From Podaxis mareebaensis (taxonomy: Eukaryota; Basidiomycota; Agaricomycetes; Agaricales; Agaricaceae), in the NCBI GenBank assembly GCA_018524725.1, contig JAEUWP010000005.1, positions 1 through 64,000 on the forward strand: a DNA stretch of 64,000 nt, in the 5' to 3' direction. Positions 23,288-33,555 of this stretch are shown here, one piece after another. A program made the translations under genes and the position numbers. Below the pieces are notes generated by a model. The model worked only from the letters and a program-made list of their open reading frames with translations, did no database searches and was not told the origin of the DNA. The first letter of the stretch is position 1, and each line of letters opens with the position of its first letter.

Positions 23288-24679
23288 ATGTCAGCCAAAG
23301 GCCTTCCCCCAGCCGTACGCCTCGACCCAATCCCAATCCCGCACCCCATCGCATTTCCCAAGTCCCACCACAACCAACCTCGCGCCGACACTCCCCGAGA
23401 CCCATTCTGCTATAATCCCTATCCCCATCCCTATTTGACCCCTAGTCCACATTCATATCCGAGCCGCAGTCTTGATATCCATACCCATAACAATCAAGTG
23501 ATTACACAGACAAAGACACAAGGCCAGACACGAGGACGCGGTCTCACACCGATAATCATCACACCTACATCGTCACGATCTCACACACCCGTCGGTATTA
23601 ATCTCGAACCGATAGTTCCTGTTTCTGCGGGACCTGGCGTGAAGGTGAAGCTTGAGCCGAAGGTTGAAAAGGTCGAGTTGGAGCCTTTGAGACCGATGGC
23701 GGTGGATAAACCGGACGTAGTGCCGACGGATATTGCAATGGCAGAAACGGGAGAAGGGGGCGGAGGACAAGGGGACCACCCACAAGCGTTTCAGTATACT
23801 TCCCCACGCGCGGGACGTACGATTACATTCCCTCAACTCCAATTCGACCAATTCCGACTGCCAATAAACACCGATACGAGGGGTGAGGAGAGGGCGGAAG
23901 AGGTGGTAGAGAGAGGCCGACCTCTGACGCGAGTCGGTGGTCGTTTCCGAGAGAAGAATCGGGGGCGGCATAAACCGTACGATCCGAACTCCCGTCCTAA
24001 CAACCAACTTCGGGCCGCCCCAACGGAAATGAACGGGTCAACTCAGGGGCACATCACAAAAACTCAAATTCAAACTCTACCGCAAACTCAAACCCAAACT
24101 CAGGAAGCGCCTCGTACACCAACTCCGACTAAGGTATCCCCACTCCCCCCAACAGCGACGACTCCAATGCCGACCCAACAACCTAATCCCGCACCAACCC
24201 CTCAACCTCCACAGCTATACTCTTCCAAGCCATACGTCCTTCCCACTCGCAGGGGTACCTCCCAACACGGGACCCCTCCTCAGGGCTCCCAACTTAGTCC
24301 CAGCACCATTGCGAATCCCAACCACAATGCCGGTGCCAACCCTGCAGAAAACGGCAACGGCAGCACTAGTGGCGGCAAGGACCTGGAAAACCAGGCAGGT
24401 CCCAGCAAAGGCTCGCGTCCCTCGCGTGCAATTCACAGCGGAGCGGACGAGATGATCGGTCTATTCACGGCCGAGCTACAGAAACAGGTTGAGCGGGAGA
24501 GAGAGGCGTTGAAGCAGGAGCGTGAGGCATTGGAGAAGGAAAAAGAAGAGCTGAGGAGGGAGAAGGAGGGTATGAAGAAGGAGCAGGGAGAGCTGAGGAA
24601 GGAGAATGATGCGTTGAGGATCCGCATTGCGCAGTTGGAGGCCGCGTTGAAGGTGTTCCAGGAACGTGGGTCCGAGTGA
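23288..24679 (+). CDS. Disordered hypothetical protein with C-terminal coiled coil
   Basis: A single exon of 463 codons. Residues 1 to about 370 are low complexity, rich in Pro, Thr, Gln and Asn (for example the QTQTQTQ tract), with one charged segment (KVKLEPKVEKVELEP; the VKLEP-like motif resembles a SUMO site, inference only). Residues about 385-460 form an uninterrupted Glu/Lys/Arg-rich heptad coiled coil (EREALKQEREALEKEKEEL) ending IRIAQLEAALKVFQERGSE. This architecture suits an oligomerising scaffold or transcription-associated protein, but no family is recognised. A CT-rich promoter tract lies upstream. Antisense frames are shadows. Confidence 0.7.
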   Translation: MSAKGLPPAVRLDPIPIPHPIAFPKSHHNQPRADTPRDPFCYNPYPHPYLTPSPHSYPSRSLDIHTHNNQVITQTKTQGQTRGRGLTPIIITPTSSRSHTPVGINLEPIVPVSAGPGVKVKLEPKVEKVELEPLRPMAVDKPDVVPTDIAMAETGEGGGGQGDHPQAFQYTSPRAGRTITFPQLQFDQFRLPINTDTRGEERAEEVVERGRPLTRVGGRFREKNRGRHKPYDPNSRPNNQLRAAPTEMNGSTQGHITKTQIQTLPQTQTQTQEAPRTPTPTKVSPLPPTATTPMPTQQPNPAPTPQPPQLYSSKPYVLPTRRGTSQHGTPPQGSQLSPSTIANPNHNAGANPAENGNGSTSGGKDLENQAGPSKGSRPSRAIHSGADEMIGLFTAELQKQVEREREALKQEREALEKEKEELRREKEGMKKEQGELRKENDALRIRIAQLEAALKVFQERGSE

Positions 24680-25046
24680 GTGGACGCACGTATCGGTATA
24701 TTGTACTGCAGACAAGCAAGACAAGAAATCACTGCCTGTACAAAATCGTCAACGCTCCGATCCACAACCGCGTTCCCTACCTTCGCCCTACCATGTATTT
24801 TACGCCAACTCCATCCCCGGGCCCCCATAGTTTCCCTAAACAACCCGACACGCGTCTCTCGTACCTCATTCCAGGGTCACCCAAGGCCGACGTTCGCACA
24901 ACTGGGCGCCCTGTTTAGCTTTCGCCTCGTAGGCGGCAGAGTTGGAGGTCGCAGACAGGGAGCCCCCGGACACGGCGAACCGTCCGAGCTCGAGGTCGTT
25001 GAGTCCATTCAGGTTGCTGGATCGTACTTCCAATCCTGTTGGTGTC
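24680..25046. other. 3' flank of the coiled-coil gene
   Basis: No gene recognised. Sequence up to about 25046 is unique to this place; the duplicated block begins just after it. Confidence 0.4.
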
Positions 25047-25760
25047 CCTCGGTCAGGTCGGCGAGAGGCTAGTCAAGCTCCGAAAGTACTCTTTCATGGA
25101 ACATTTCTGCCACCTGTTCATTCCTGTTGGAGGTGACGCAGTCATTAAATGTGCTCGTTGCCCAGTGACGTCGACCTACATCTATCCCTTACCCTTCTCG
25201 CTCCTCTCGCTCAAGGCATACGCGGGGTCGTCATACGCATATACCCAACCTAGGTCCTTTTGTCACCTCCGGCTTCACCAATGGCGCCAATTTTACATGT
25301 GGTCAGAGTCTTGTGTAGCTATCGCGGGTTGCAGGCCTATGGACGGAGTATGTGAGTCAGAATGCGACTTGGGCGGAGGCGGAAGGGACCTCGGATGGGG
25401 TCGAGCGCCCATGGACGAAGGGGATGTCATGCAGAATGCGATGTTGATGTGGTCGTTCTTTCCAGTGTTGGTGTGAATGTTAAGGCGGTGGTATAACAAA
25501 AGGGACCACTTTCAGCGGGTAACCTTCCAACGAGTACCCAGTCTAGAACAGTGGCTGGTATGACATCTAGAATCTTGTCATCTCATCGGCTTGTTGATAT
25601 AGCGTAGTATCTGGTTATCCGGTTATACGGCAATCGAACTGGAAACTTAACCAAACCATAGACGATTCAATCAGTTTCTGTATGTGTGTATGTGTATATC
25701 TTCATCGCAGAAATAATAGAGATAGACCCTTAGATCCGTATAAATTTGGTGTTTATAGTA
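25047..25760. repeat. Segmental duplication, copy 1 (partner 29845-30525)
   Basis: From GGTCGGCGAGAGGCTAGTCA onward this block is about 90 percent alike to 29845-30525, sharing the same run of features down to the GATTCAATCAG near 25670/30450. In both copies a plus-strand frame gives fragments such as NLGAFVTSGFTN and AGLWTEYVSQNATW, which look like the end of a degraded secreted-protein gene, but I cannot name the family. Most differences are transitions. Confidence 0.75.
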
Positions 25761-26483
25761 TGAGCCTGCCAGTAGGGGAGATCGCCAAAAACAAACTCGT
25801 TCATGTCAGAAGGTGCTTTGCGGTGAGGTCGAGGAGGATGAATAAATTGTATGATTTCCAATTCCCTCGTACACCCCGAATTCCCCGAGAATGTACCAAT
25901 GACTGCCCCTCAATGCGTGCTGTAAATAATCTCCTTTCGTAGCTTATAGATCTCGTTAATGGTGATCTTTACTTGAGTCCCTGAGCTTTGACATCTGTTG
26001 GATACCTTGAAAGCTAAATGGCCAAGGGATCTGATGTAAACTTTGAATTGAGCGGTCAGTTGGAAACAAGTGGACTGTTATCTTGTCCTCCACTGAAGAA
26101 TATCTTATTGTTTTAAGGTTGATATTTATCAGATAGTAAATGTTAGACCTCAAATGACCATTGCCCGCAATTGAGCATTGAAGGCGATATCCAAAGATCT
26201 AACTATCCAGTAACTCTCAAATTACTTATGTAAATGTTGTGATCACGGTAGATATTGATTGTTAGTCAGAACTTGATGTCCCAGGGATGATTTAGCCGGG
26301 TTGGCTGTGTAGTAACAGTATGTGTGCGTGTTCGTCACCGGAAATCTTTGGGAAGAGAGCGAATTCCCAGGCTTACTGAGCCCAGAGTGATGGAGCTCGA
26401 AGATGCACTGCGAGCTTCAGCGGCTGTATATTGACGATACATCATGACATCTCATACTTCTGGAAATCTTACTTATTCCTAGC

Positions 26484-28123
26484 CTAAGTAGTGGCCTGTG
26501 TCTCCCGGAACCTGAGTGGGGACAATGGGAAATCATTCCTTGTTCGGCCATCCTGTTGGCTCCATAACTCCCCCTCTTGCATGTGTGCTTGCTCACGTAT
26601 GTGCAAAACCACCCGGCAAGCCAACATAGAGGGAACAACACTTTCGAAACTAGGCAAGTGGTATGTGGGTCAGGTGCGGACCAACGTGAGTGTAGGGTCG
26701 TCAGACGTACACAAGTAGAAGCCGATAATATACTCGCTGGATAGAAAATGGCTTGATTCCGGTATCCGTAATTATGGGGAGTACACATACCGGAAATGCA
26801 ATGAGGACAATGATATTCACTAGCGAAAGACCTGCAACAGAGTTGAGTCGTGCACTCAATCAAATCCCGCTTGCATACATACTGAATAAGAGGATGGAAT
26901 AGATAATACCTTACGGAAACATTGGTCAATGTTTAAATTAACAAGACGTAGGCAAATACTCACCATCGCGATAGACGGTTTTGGCGAGTTGTGAATTCCC
27001 ACTTCGTCGCACTGGCACACATGAATAAATTTTCACGAGGGGCTAACTCAGGTGTCTCACTAGCTGATATCCCTCGGACAACCATCAAAAGGAGCATCCC
27101 TGCGTATCTCATGTTAAAACGGGAAATGACGTAGTTGTTGAAACACACCCATATCATAGGCTGCAATCAAGACGAAACACGGCAACAAATATATCCCTGC
27201 ATCATTAGGAAGGCATGGAAAGACTGTGCGCTGGGGTGACAGAAGATCTATTTAAGGGCGACTCACGTCAGAACAGCTAAGGACTATGACGGAGCACCCA
27301 CTGGTGGTCGCCTTCAAGTAGAGCCCTACAATGATGAAAATTGACAACCACATGAGACCAAATGCCCCAAACAAGGCATACGTGAAATATTTCCCCCTTC
27401 CCCAAATAGCCCACGTCCTTGCTGTTAGGATCACTGAATAGCAATAGCCACCGGATGAAAGCCTCAGTAAAACTAATCCGAAGTAAAGGATACCCACACG
27501 ATGAAAAACTAGCACTGATGGCAAATAGCCCTGACGAAGGGCAGAAGATGTCAAAGGTCAGAACACAAAGCCTCAACAAAGATTGCAACCCACATGTTCC
27601 AAGCTTATATGCTGTTGCACATGCATGCACGGATATGCCAGAACCAAATTGATCTCCAGTGATCAGGCCATACCAGTGACAGGTGAGGCATTTCATTGGG
27701 TTCAGGCACATGGGAGACTCACAGTACATAAAGGAAGAGACGACGGTGAAGGGCAAATAGCGTGTGAACAGGTACAGTACTTTCATCACATTCAGTTTTG
27801 ACCCCCAAATCAGTGAAATCTCCAGTTCGAGCGTCGACATCCAATCCAGGGCCTAAATAACCATGATATAGATTAGCCGCTTTGCAAGTATTAAAACACA
27901 TGGAAACAATCGACCAAGATTGGCACTGCGACGACTTGCCAATTTATTTGAATACCCAGCTTATACCGTTTGAGAAGGAAACACACCATTAATATACTGA
28001 ATTCCAAACATATTAGTCACACTCCAGAACCTGAGATGTGATCAATTGACGTACGCTGGCCCTGCTGAGTAATGATATTGTCAGCCCCAACTGTGAAATC
28101 ACTGCGTCGGATTCGCTAGACAT
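26484..28123 (-). CDS. DUF6533-type seven-transmembrane protein
   Basis: The minus strand carries the exons of a fungal 7TM protein of the DUF6533 family. MSSESDAVISQLGLTISLL forms the N-terminus (from 28123). The family signature WMSTLELEISLIWGSKLNVMKVLYLFTRYL follows (about 27750-27850, given here only as a landmark), then ILTARTWAIWGRG, a TM segment AFGLMWLSIFIIVGLY, and RIYLLPCFVLIAAYDMG with MLLLMVVRGISAS after a further intron. The C-terminus has MLACRVVLHIREQAHM and ends RFRETQATT at 26484. Introns are short and regular. The exon linking the N-terminus to the DUF6533 signature was not resolved, so the gene may be impaired there. Role unknown; these families are large and variable in Agaricomycetes. 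A partial copy lies at 30644-31150. Confidence 0.65.
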
Positions 28124-28770
28124 CACGGAATGTGTAGAAACCCTTGAATAGTGGGCAAGGAAGAAGCCACAGTCCTCCGACACAATTATATATCTCTCTA
28201 TTTCTTGTCCAAAAATAAACATGATTAATTTGGCATGGTCTCCAATCCTCATCTTTTCCGTTGGAGATGGATTTCTTAGTGGAGATGTTGTGTGTGGAGT
28301 CATCTCTTTGGTTAGTTATCCACGCTATAGTGTTCTAAGTGTAAAAATAGGTATAACTATGCCTCCATAGGCACATACTGCAGGTTGCCCTTCAGTTGTA
28401 TCACATACACCTCACCAGGACCCTAACGTCCGATATGGGCATGAATGTAAGGGCCTACAAGCCATCAATGATCATCCGGGTTGTGATCAGGACATGAAGA
28501 ACAAAATGAGCACACCAAAATCCTGATCAGGAAAATAGTCTTCACGTTGCCAGTAGAGCACTATTTATTGGAATTGTCCTGTCCTGGACATGAAATAACA
28601 GGGCCATCGTTGCTTCAGATGCGAATCCCGCCTGAGGAATCATGTGGGGAGGATTGGGACAAAGTCCTTCCTAACAACCTGGTCCAACAATTTGTTCACC
28701 AACGTGAGAATAAAGACTGTTTACCTGCTAGTGATGTGCATAAGCTTGACAAGTGTTAGGATTGATGTCG

Positions 28771-29600
28771 TGCGGTACACGGGAAGTCCATGGTTCGATT
28801 TTCACGCGCGACCCCTACACATCACACCACCCGTCACACCCGGAGCAGCTGCACAAATTCTGAACACGAAGGCGAGGACTATTAGGGAGAATTATAGGCT
28901 ATTACAGAGCGTAGAATGAGGGTATCCGAATAAAAAAGCTCAACTATCTGTAGTATTAGTGCTGACAGTGCTAGAGGCCCATGACATGAGCCATGTTAGT
29001 AAATACATCATAATATCATTTAGTGATCTCTTCTATTGGATCTTCGTGCCGCTCATTCAACAGGACCTAGATACTTTTGCCAGGTGGTGGAACAATCACA
29101 CCATTCGCAAGCAAGACCTCAAGTTAATGCCACCAGGCCATATACCTCTTGACGCTCTCCAGAACCCTTCATTGTTTGACGGCCACTCCTGTTTAGTCAC
29201 AGTTCCGGAAGCCGCACAAGTTGAGATGCAAAATATTTTAGTAGATGCAGTCGGACCCCCTGAAGCATATCTCTTGTGGTACAGCCCTGAATTTGGTCTC
29301 CAAGCGACGAGGATTTACGAGGCGCTTGGATCACCTCCGCTGTCTTTCGATACTGCATGGGATGTATTTACTAATATGGCTCATGTCATGGGCCTCTAGC
29401 ACTGTCAGCACTAACACTACAGATAGTTGAGCTTTTTTATTCGGATACCCTCATTCTACGCTCTGTAATAGCCTATAATTCTCCCTAATAGTCCTCGCCT
29501 TCGTGTTCAGAATTTGTGCAGCTGCTCCGGGTGTGACGGGTGATGTGATGTGTAGGGGGTCGCGCGTGAAAATCGAACCATGGACTTCCCGTGTACCGCA
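28771..29600. mobile_element. Long-TIR DNA element (MULE-like/foldback), 830 bp
   Basis: Left arm 28771-29009 (239 bp) and right arm 29361-29600 (240 bp) are reverse complements with only about four differences (98 percent). They start TGCGGTACACGGG and end CCCGTGTACCGCA. GATGTCG flanks both sides directly (28764-28770 and 29601-29607), giving a 7-bp target-site duplication, or 9 bp (GATGTCGTG) if the ends are set two bases inward. Long TIRs with 7-9 bp duplications suit a Mutator-like element. The 351-bp spacer carries an open frame that continues into both arms. It lies in a lipase remnant. No transposase is encoded, so it is non-autonomous. Confidence 0.85.
28959..29399 (+). CDS. Integrase-core-like fragment inside the long-TIR element
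   Basis: An uninterrupted frame of 146 codons starts in the left inverted repeat, crosses the spacer and stops in the right repeat. The central part (LIQQDLDTFARWWNNHTIR, PPGHIPLDAL) resembles the C-terminal region of the large Agaricomycete 'integrase core' proteins, where the hydrophobic FIxxDLxxFxxxWNxHxIR pattern follows the catalytic region. The rest (LFDGHSCLVTVP, AYLLWYSPEFGLQ) is not recognised. It would be a captured fragment, not a full enzyme. The first and last ~15 residues come from the TIR arms. Family match is from memory of the pattern and only moderate. Confidence 0.45.
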   Translation: MLTVLEAHDMSHVSKYIIISFSDLFYWIFVPLIQQDLDTFARWWNNHTIRKQDLKLMPPGHIPLDALQNPSLFDGHSCLVTVPEAAQVEMQNILVDAVGPPEAYLLWYSPEFGLQATRIYEALGSPPLSFDTAWDVFTNMAHVMGL

Positions 29601-29844
29601 GATGTCGTGGTTAGCTACAAAATAACATGACATGGTAAGTCTACAGTTGTCCCAGAAATTCGTTGATAACAATTGCACATCCACAAGACCGGTTCCTGCT
29701 CATCCATCGCCAGCAAATGCCAGTTGGATAGGATGCTCCGAGGGACCTGAAGGCCTCACAAGGAGGATAAGCAGATGTTTAAGTCTGGACCTGCCCCAAT
29801 GGTGATGAGGTTGATCAGATAGGTGCAATCATTTCTAAAACAAA

Positions 29845-30525
29845 AAGGTCGGCGAGAGGCTAGTCAAGCTCCGAAAGAACTCTTTCATGGAACATTTCTG
29901 CCACCTGTTCATTCCTGTTGGAGGTGACGCAGTCGTTAAATGTACTCGTTACCAAGTGACGTCGACCTATATCTACCCCCTTACCCTTCTCGCTCCTCTC
30001 GCTCAAGGCATACGCGGGGTCATCATACGCATATACCCAACCTAGGTGCTTTCGTCACCTCTGGCTTCACCAACGACGCCAATTTTACATGTGATCGGAG
30101 TTTTGTGTGGCTATCGCGGGTTGCAGGCCTATGGACGGAGTATGTGAGTCAGAATGCGACTTGGGCGGAGGCGGAAGGGACCTCAGATGGGGTCGAGCGC
30201 CCATGGACGAAGGGGATGTCATGCAGAATGCGATGTTGATGCGGTCGTTCTTTCCGGTGTTGGTGTGAATGTTAAGGCGGTGGTATAACAAAGGGGACCA
30301 TTTTCAGCGGGTAACCTTCTAACGGGTACCCGGTCTAGAACAGTGGCCGGTATGACATCTAGAACCTTGTCATCCCATCGACTCGTTGATACAGCGTAGT
30401 ATCTGGTTATACGGCCATCGAGCTGGAAATTTAACTAATTATAGACGATTCAATCAGTTCTTGTATGTGTGTGTATATTTCATCACAGAATAGAGATAGA
30501 CTCGCATATCTGTATAAATTTGGCG
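29845..30525. repeat. Segmental duplication, copy 2 (partner 25047-25760)
   Basis: Near-identical to copy 1 over its length with small indels (for example a shorter TGTGTGTATAT run). After about 30530 similarity resumes with sequence that lies at 26396 in copy 1, so about 600 bp present in copy 1 (25780-26390) is absent here. Confidence 0.75.
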
Positions 30526-30643
30526 TTTGAGCTCGAGGATAGATTTCGCAAGGTCGGAAGAGCTACTAATTAGTCAATTCGCTTCAATGGCTTTTTATTG
30601 CTTATCGCCATACAAGAGTTCTTCGGTACATCATGATATCTCC

Positions 30644-31150
30644 CTATCCCCGGCCTAAGTATTGACTTGTGCCCGCCCGAAACCTGAGCTGGGACAACTG
30701 GAAACAATTCCTCCTTTGGCCATCTACCTGGCTCCATAACCCTTCCTCCGGCATGTGTGCTTGCTCACGTATGTGCAAAACCACCCGGCAAGCCAACACA
30801 GAGAGGACGACACTTTGAAAACTAGACAAGTAGCATTGTGCGTCAGATTTACACCGACATCAGCGTAGGATCGTTAGACGTACACAAACAGGAGGCGATA
30901 ATATTCTGGCTGGTTAGAGAAATGGCTTGATTCGGACATCATAGTTACGAGTAACGTCGACATTACATACCCGAAGTGTGGTGAGGATGATGATATTAGC
31001 CAGTGAGAGACCTGCATCATTGAGGTTGAATAACGCCCTCGACTGAGTCTCTCTTGCATACCTAGTAAGGAGATGGAGAAGGTGATGCCTGTAAAGAAAC
31101 ATCGGTCCCTGACTTACAATGATAGAACCATCATACTGGTCCGAGTACAT
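30644..31150 (-). pseudogene. C-terminal remnant of the DUF6533 7TM gene
   Basis: Matches the 3' part of the gene at 26484-28123. The minus frame gives SVLACRVVLHIREQAHMPEE (cf. MLACRVVLHIREQAHM) and ends QYLGRG at 30644. Weaker similarity, including ALFNLNDAGLSLANI, continues to about 31150. Upstream exons for the signature and first TM segments are absent. Part of the same segmental duplication as 29845-30525. Confidence 0.65.
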
Positions 31151-31436
31151 ATGCGCTCAGTGAGACACTGTAGAATTTGGAGGTCGGATGAGAAGTGAAA
31201 GTTAAGGTGCCTATGTTATGGGCATTCTTCTTTGCTACAAAGTCCGGACATGGTCAATGTAATATATATGCCTAGAACCTGCCAACAAGACGCCATTGCT
31301 CCATGAGGACTAATAAAACGATAAAAACGCGGCGAGGGTCGTTTTGCGAGAAACACCTGTTTGCCTTTGCTGCTATTCACTTTGGGGGTCTGTGCACCCA
31401 TAGCTCTCGTATTTATTATATGGGCATATCGTATCT

Positions 31437-31888
31437 CAGGTCCGATTTCAACTTTCAGTGTTTGCAATACCTCGACAGTCTGATCCGGGCCAACGACTTC
31501 ACGGAATACCTTTTCTCGCTACATACAAAGATAGGTAGCTATCCTTGAATGGTCATACTGTCATTCAATCAGCTCCAAAGATGCGGAGATGGCCACACAA
31601 TTGTGTTCGCACACTGCCCGAGTCGGACTTGGATGCGCAGTTCATCCAGGCATGTGAAAAATTTGCAAAACCATTGATGCGTTTATTTCTCTCTGTGCTA
31701 TCGGAAGCTTATACCCTAAATGATTTTCATCTCGACAGGATTTTAAATCAAAGGACCGCATTGGTCAACTTCATGGATTCCCTCGCTATGTTTTGCTTGG
31801 TTCTGGGGCCAAGACGGTCGTCACCATCCTCATCCCAGAATCAGTTACTATTTACTCGAAGGAACATCTGATGACCTCTAGCTGTTAA
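31437..31888 (+). pseudogene. NACHT gene C-terminal fragment, copy A
   Basis: Two exon-like segments align with the end of the NACHT gene at 34512. The first, 31437-31525, gives SDFNFQCLQYLDSLIRANDF (cf. VDFDFRHLEYLSGLIPAIDF). After an intron-like gap with the same 3' end (CAATC...CTCCAAAG), the second, 31573-31888, gives RTLPESDLDAQFIQACEKFAKP and, in another frame, GFPRYVLLGSGAKTVV. The expected GT donor reads AT here (AAAG|ATAGGT), so the intron could not splice normally. A fragment with no ATPase domain. Confidence 0.7.
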
Positions 31889-32041
31889 TCACGCATGCTT
31901 CGAATACGGTGTATTTGAGGCTCTAGTGTAAGTCATTCTCTCCGCCTGCCGTGACGTTTAGTAAATCTTTCTTAGACTTCAACATCGAACATCCTAGTAA
32001 TTTACACCATCCATTGGACCTTCTATATTTTCCTGTATTGT

Positions 32042-32260
32042 GTCTATTATAGTCAGTCTTGTCTTGTTCGGATACACGAGCATTGATGACCAGCGTCTAA
32101 TACTTATACTTGTACAATGTACAAGCATTGTGTGTGGATCAAGTTTGTACAATGAACTGGCGCTCTCGATCGTTACAGAGTTCAACAAGACGGTATAAGA
32201 CTCCACATAGTAGAATGGGAGGGGTATATCATAACAGGCAGCGCGATGGCTCACGCGACT
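32042..32260. repeat. Dispersed repeat, copy 1 (partner 51020-51245)
   Basis: Shares a gapped match of ~220 bp with 51020-51245: CTTGTCTTGT...CGGATACA/CAGATACA, GTGTGTGGATCAA/TATGTGGATCAA, AATGGGAGGGGTA, GGCTCAC. It lies just beyond NACHT and lipase fragments in both loci, so it is probably part of a larger ancestral block. Confidence 0.6.
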
Positions 32261-32739
32261 CAGACAATTAGAGAAGATACTTAGACGCTTGAGGTCACCG
32301 AGGATATACGTATACAATTCATGCCTTTCTTCGAAATGCACGTTCTATGAGATAATGAGAGAACGTTAACGAAAGTGTTCCTAATGGCCCCGGAGGGTGT
32401 TCTGTGTTGATATCATATGCAAATCAAGTCCCAGTGCAACGAGGATTGACATCGTGGTGGGGGAACCTGTAAGTCGTTTCCGGATTCTCGGAAGTTAGGG
32501 GATACGAGTTTTCGGCTTCCAGGTCCTCTCCATAGAAGTTGAAGTGAGCATCGACTGGAGGAGCAACAAGCAGGTCCTGAGAAAGTGCGTCAAGACGAGT
32601 GGACCAATCAAGCAAGCGTAGAACTTGGCTTGATGGGAGGAACCTGATCGGCAAACCAGCGTCACCAGACCGAAGCAACCATTAGCGCCGCTAGATCGTC
32701 AACTTCTGTGAGGGTGCTCGCCTTGTTATAATACCCTGG

Positions 32740-32880
32740 ATCCAACACACGACAAGGACCGCTTATCAGCAGCCGAATGGGAATCAAACCAGCTCTACAA
32801 TGACTCACTTCCTCCTGACGCGTCCTAGGACCGACATTCTGCACCGCCACGAGTCACCGGGTTGCACTAGGCCACGCAGA
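32740..32880 (-). other. Possible tRNA-derived (SINE-like) relic with pol III boxes
   Basis: On the minus strand an A-box-like TGGCCTAGTGCAACC (32860-32874) is followed about 70 bp later by a good B box, GGTTTGATTCCC (32779-32790). Spacing is longer than in a normal tRNA and I could not fold a complete cloverleaf, so a tRNA gene is not claimed. No poly(A) tail or target duplication was found. Confidence 0.3.
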
Positions 32881-32989
32881 CGAGTCCTACAGGGCGATTG
32901 TGTCCACATTTCCAGGTTCTGAGCGCGCTTCGCCGAAAAGCACAGAGAAGGAGGATAAAAGTCCATAAGCTTTATTTTCGTCCCCCACT

Positions 32990-33492
32990 TCACTGCACGT
33001 AACGATTAATAGTCTCATAGAACCTCGGTATACTATCATCGTCTTCCTCCGTGGCCCGGAGATCACATGAGAAGTCCCTGTGTCTCCTCGATCTCTCCAA
33101 ACGGCAGATCGAGGCAATGTCACGCACGATCATCGAGAAACATGACGATGATGTCAGTTTCGTCTGCAGGCTCGACCTTGTCTGGTGACGTGGCAATGGG
33201 CGGACAGATGGATCGAGGTTGAGTAAACAAATTGAGGAGGGGGGTTCTGGGCACATAGAATAGGGGCAATGTAGGATTTGAGAGGGGTATGTTCAGGAGG
33301 ATGGCTTTCAGATTTATGGAGCATAAGAGAGGAACAGACACGCACATGACTTTTTCTCGAGACGAACTGGTGGCCCTGCTTCAGCATCCGTAACATGCGT
33401 AACCGCTGGACCAAGTCAAGCCTCTTGGCGGGTATCGGAGTGTCATCAGTTCCTTCCTCCACTCTTTCAACAATTGGCAATGTAACGCTCAT
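32990..33492 (-). CDS. Small hypothetical protein, two or three exons
   Basis: MSVTLPIVERVEEGTDDTP begins at 33492 and is followed by a Leu/Arg-rich stretch (LDLVQRLRMLRMLKQGHQF). After a long intron-like gap the frame continues with VEPADETDIIVMFLDDR. A clean 51-nt intron follows (from the GTGCGTGAC near 33110 to ACACAG near 33059), then DFSCDLRATEEDDDSIPRFY and a stop at 32990. The second intron is convincing; the donor of the first is not resolved. Family unknown. An ATG 21 codons further upstream (33555) is possible. Confidence 0.4.
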
Positions 33493-33555
33493 CCACCGCC
33501 ACCCTCTTCTTCGTCTCTCTCTCCACCTTGTCCCTAAGCCAAAACTTCTCCACAT

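Larger units (their letters stand above)
28421..29700 (-). pseudogene. Lipase (class 3) remnant, deleted in the middle and split by a transposon
   Basis: 28421-28750 matches the 3' exons of the intact lipase (48980-49345), including the region encoding KDLVPILPG-type and HIRS...CPGQD-type segments. 29608-29700 matches the 5' exon boundary of the same gene (around 50050-50160: TCCCAGAAAATTGTTGATAA, CACAAGACC). About 700 bp that would hold the catalytic core is missing, and the 830-bp inverted-repeat element at 28771-29600 occupies the junction. Clearly non-functional. Confidence 0.75.

Noticed and set aside
23573..24007. Minus-strand frame opposite the coiled-coil gene
   Set aside because: Shadow frame; the plus frame has the coiled coil and the promoter tract.
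26417..26929. 170-codon minus-strand frame as a separate Cys-rich gene
   Set aside because: It is the off-frame reading of the last exons of the DUF6533 gene; the correct frame gives the family C-terminus.
28793..28806. B-box-like GGTTCGATTTTC in the left arm of the inverted-repeat element as a tRNA
   Set aside because: No A box at correct distance and no cloverleaf; a chance match within the TIR.
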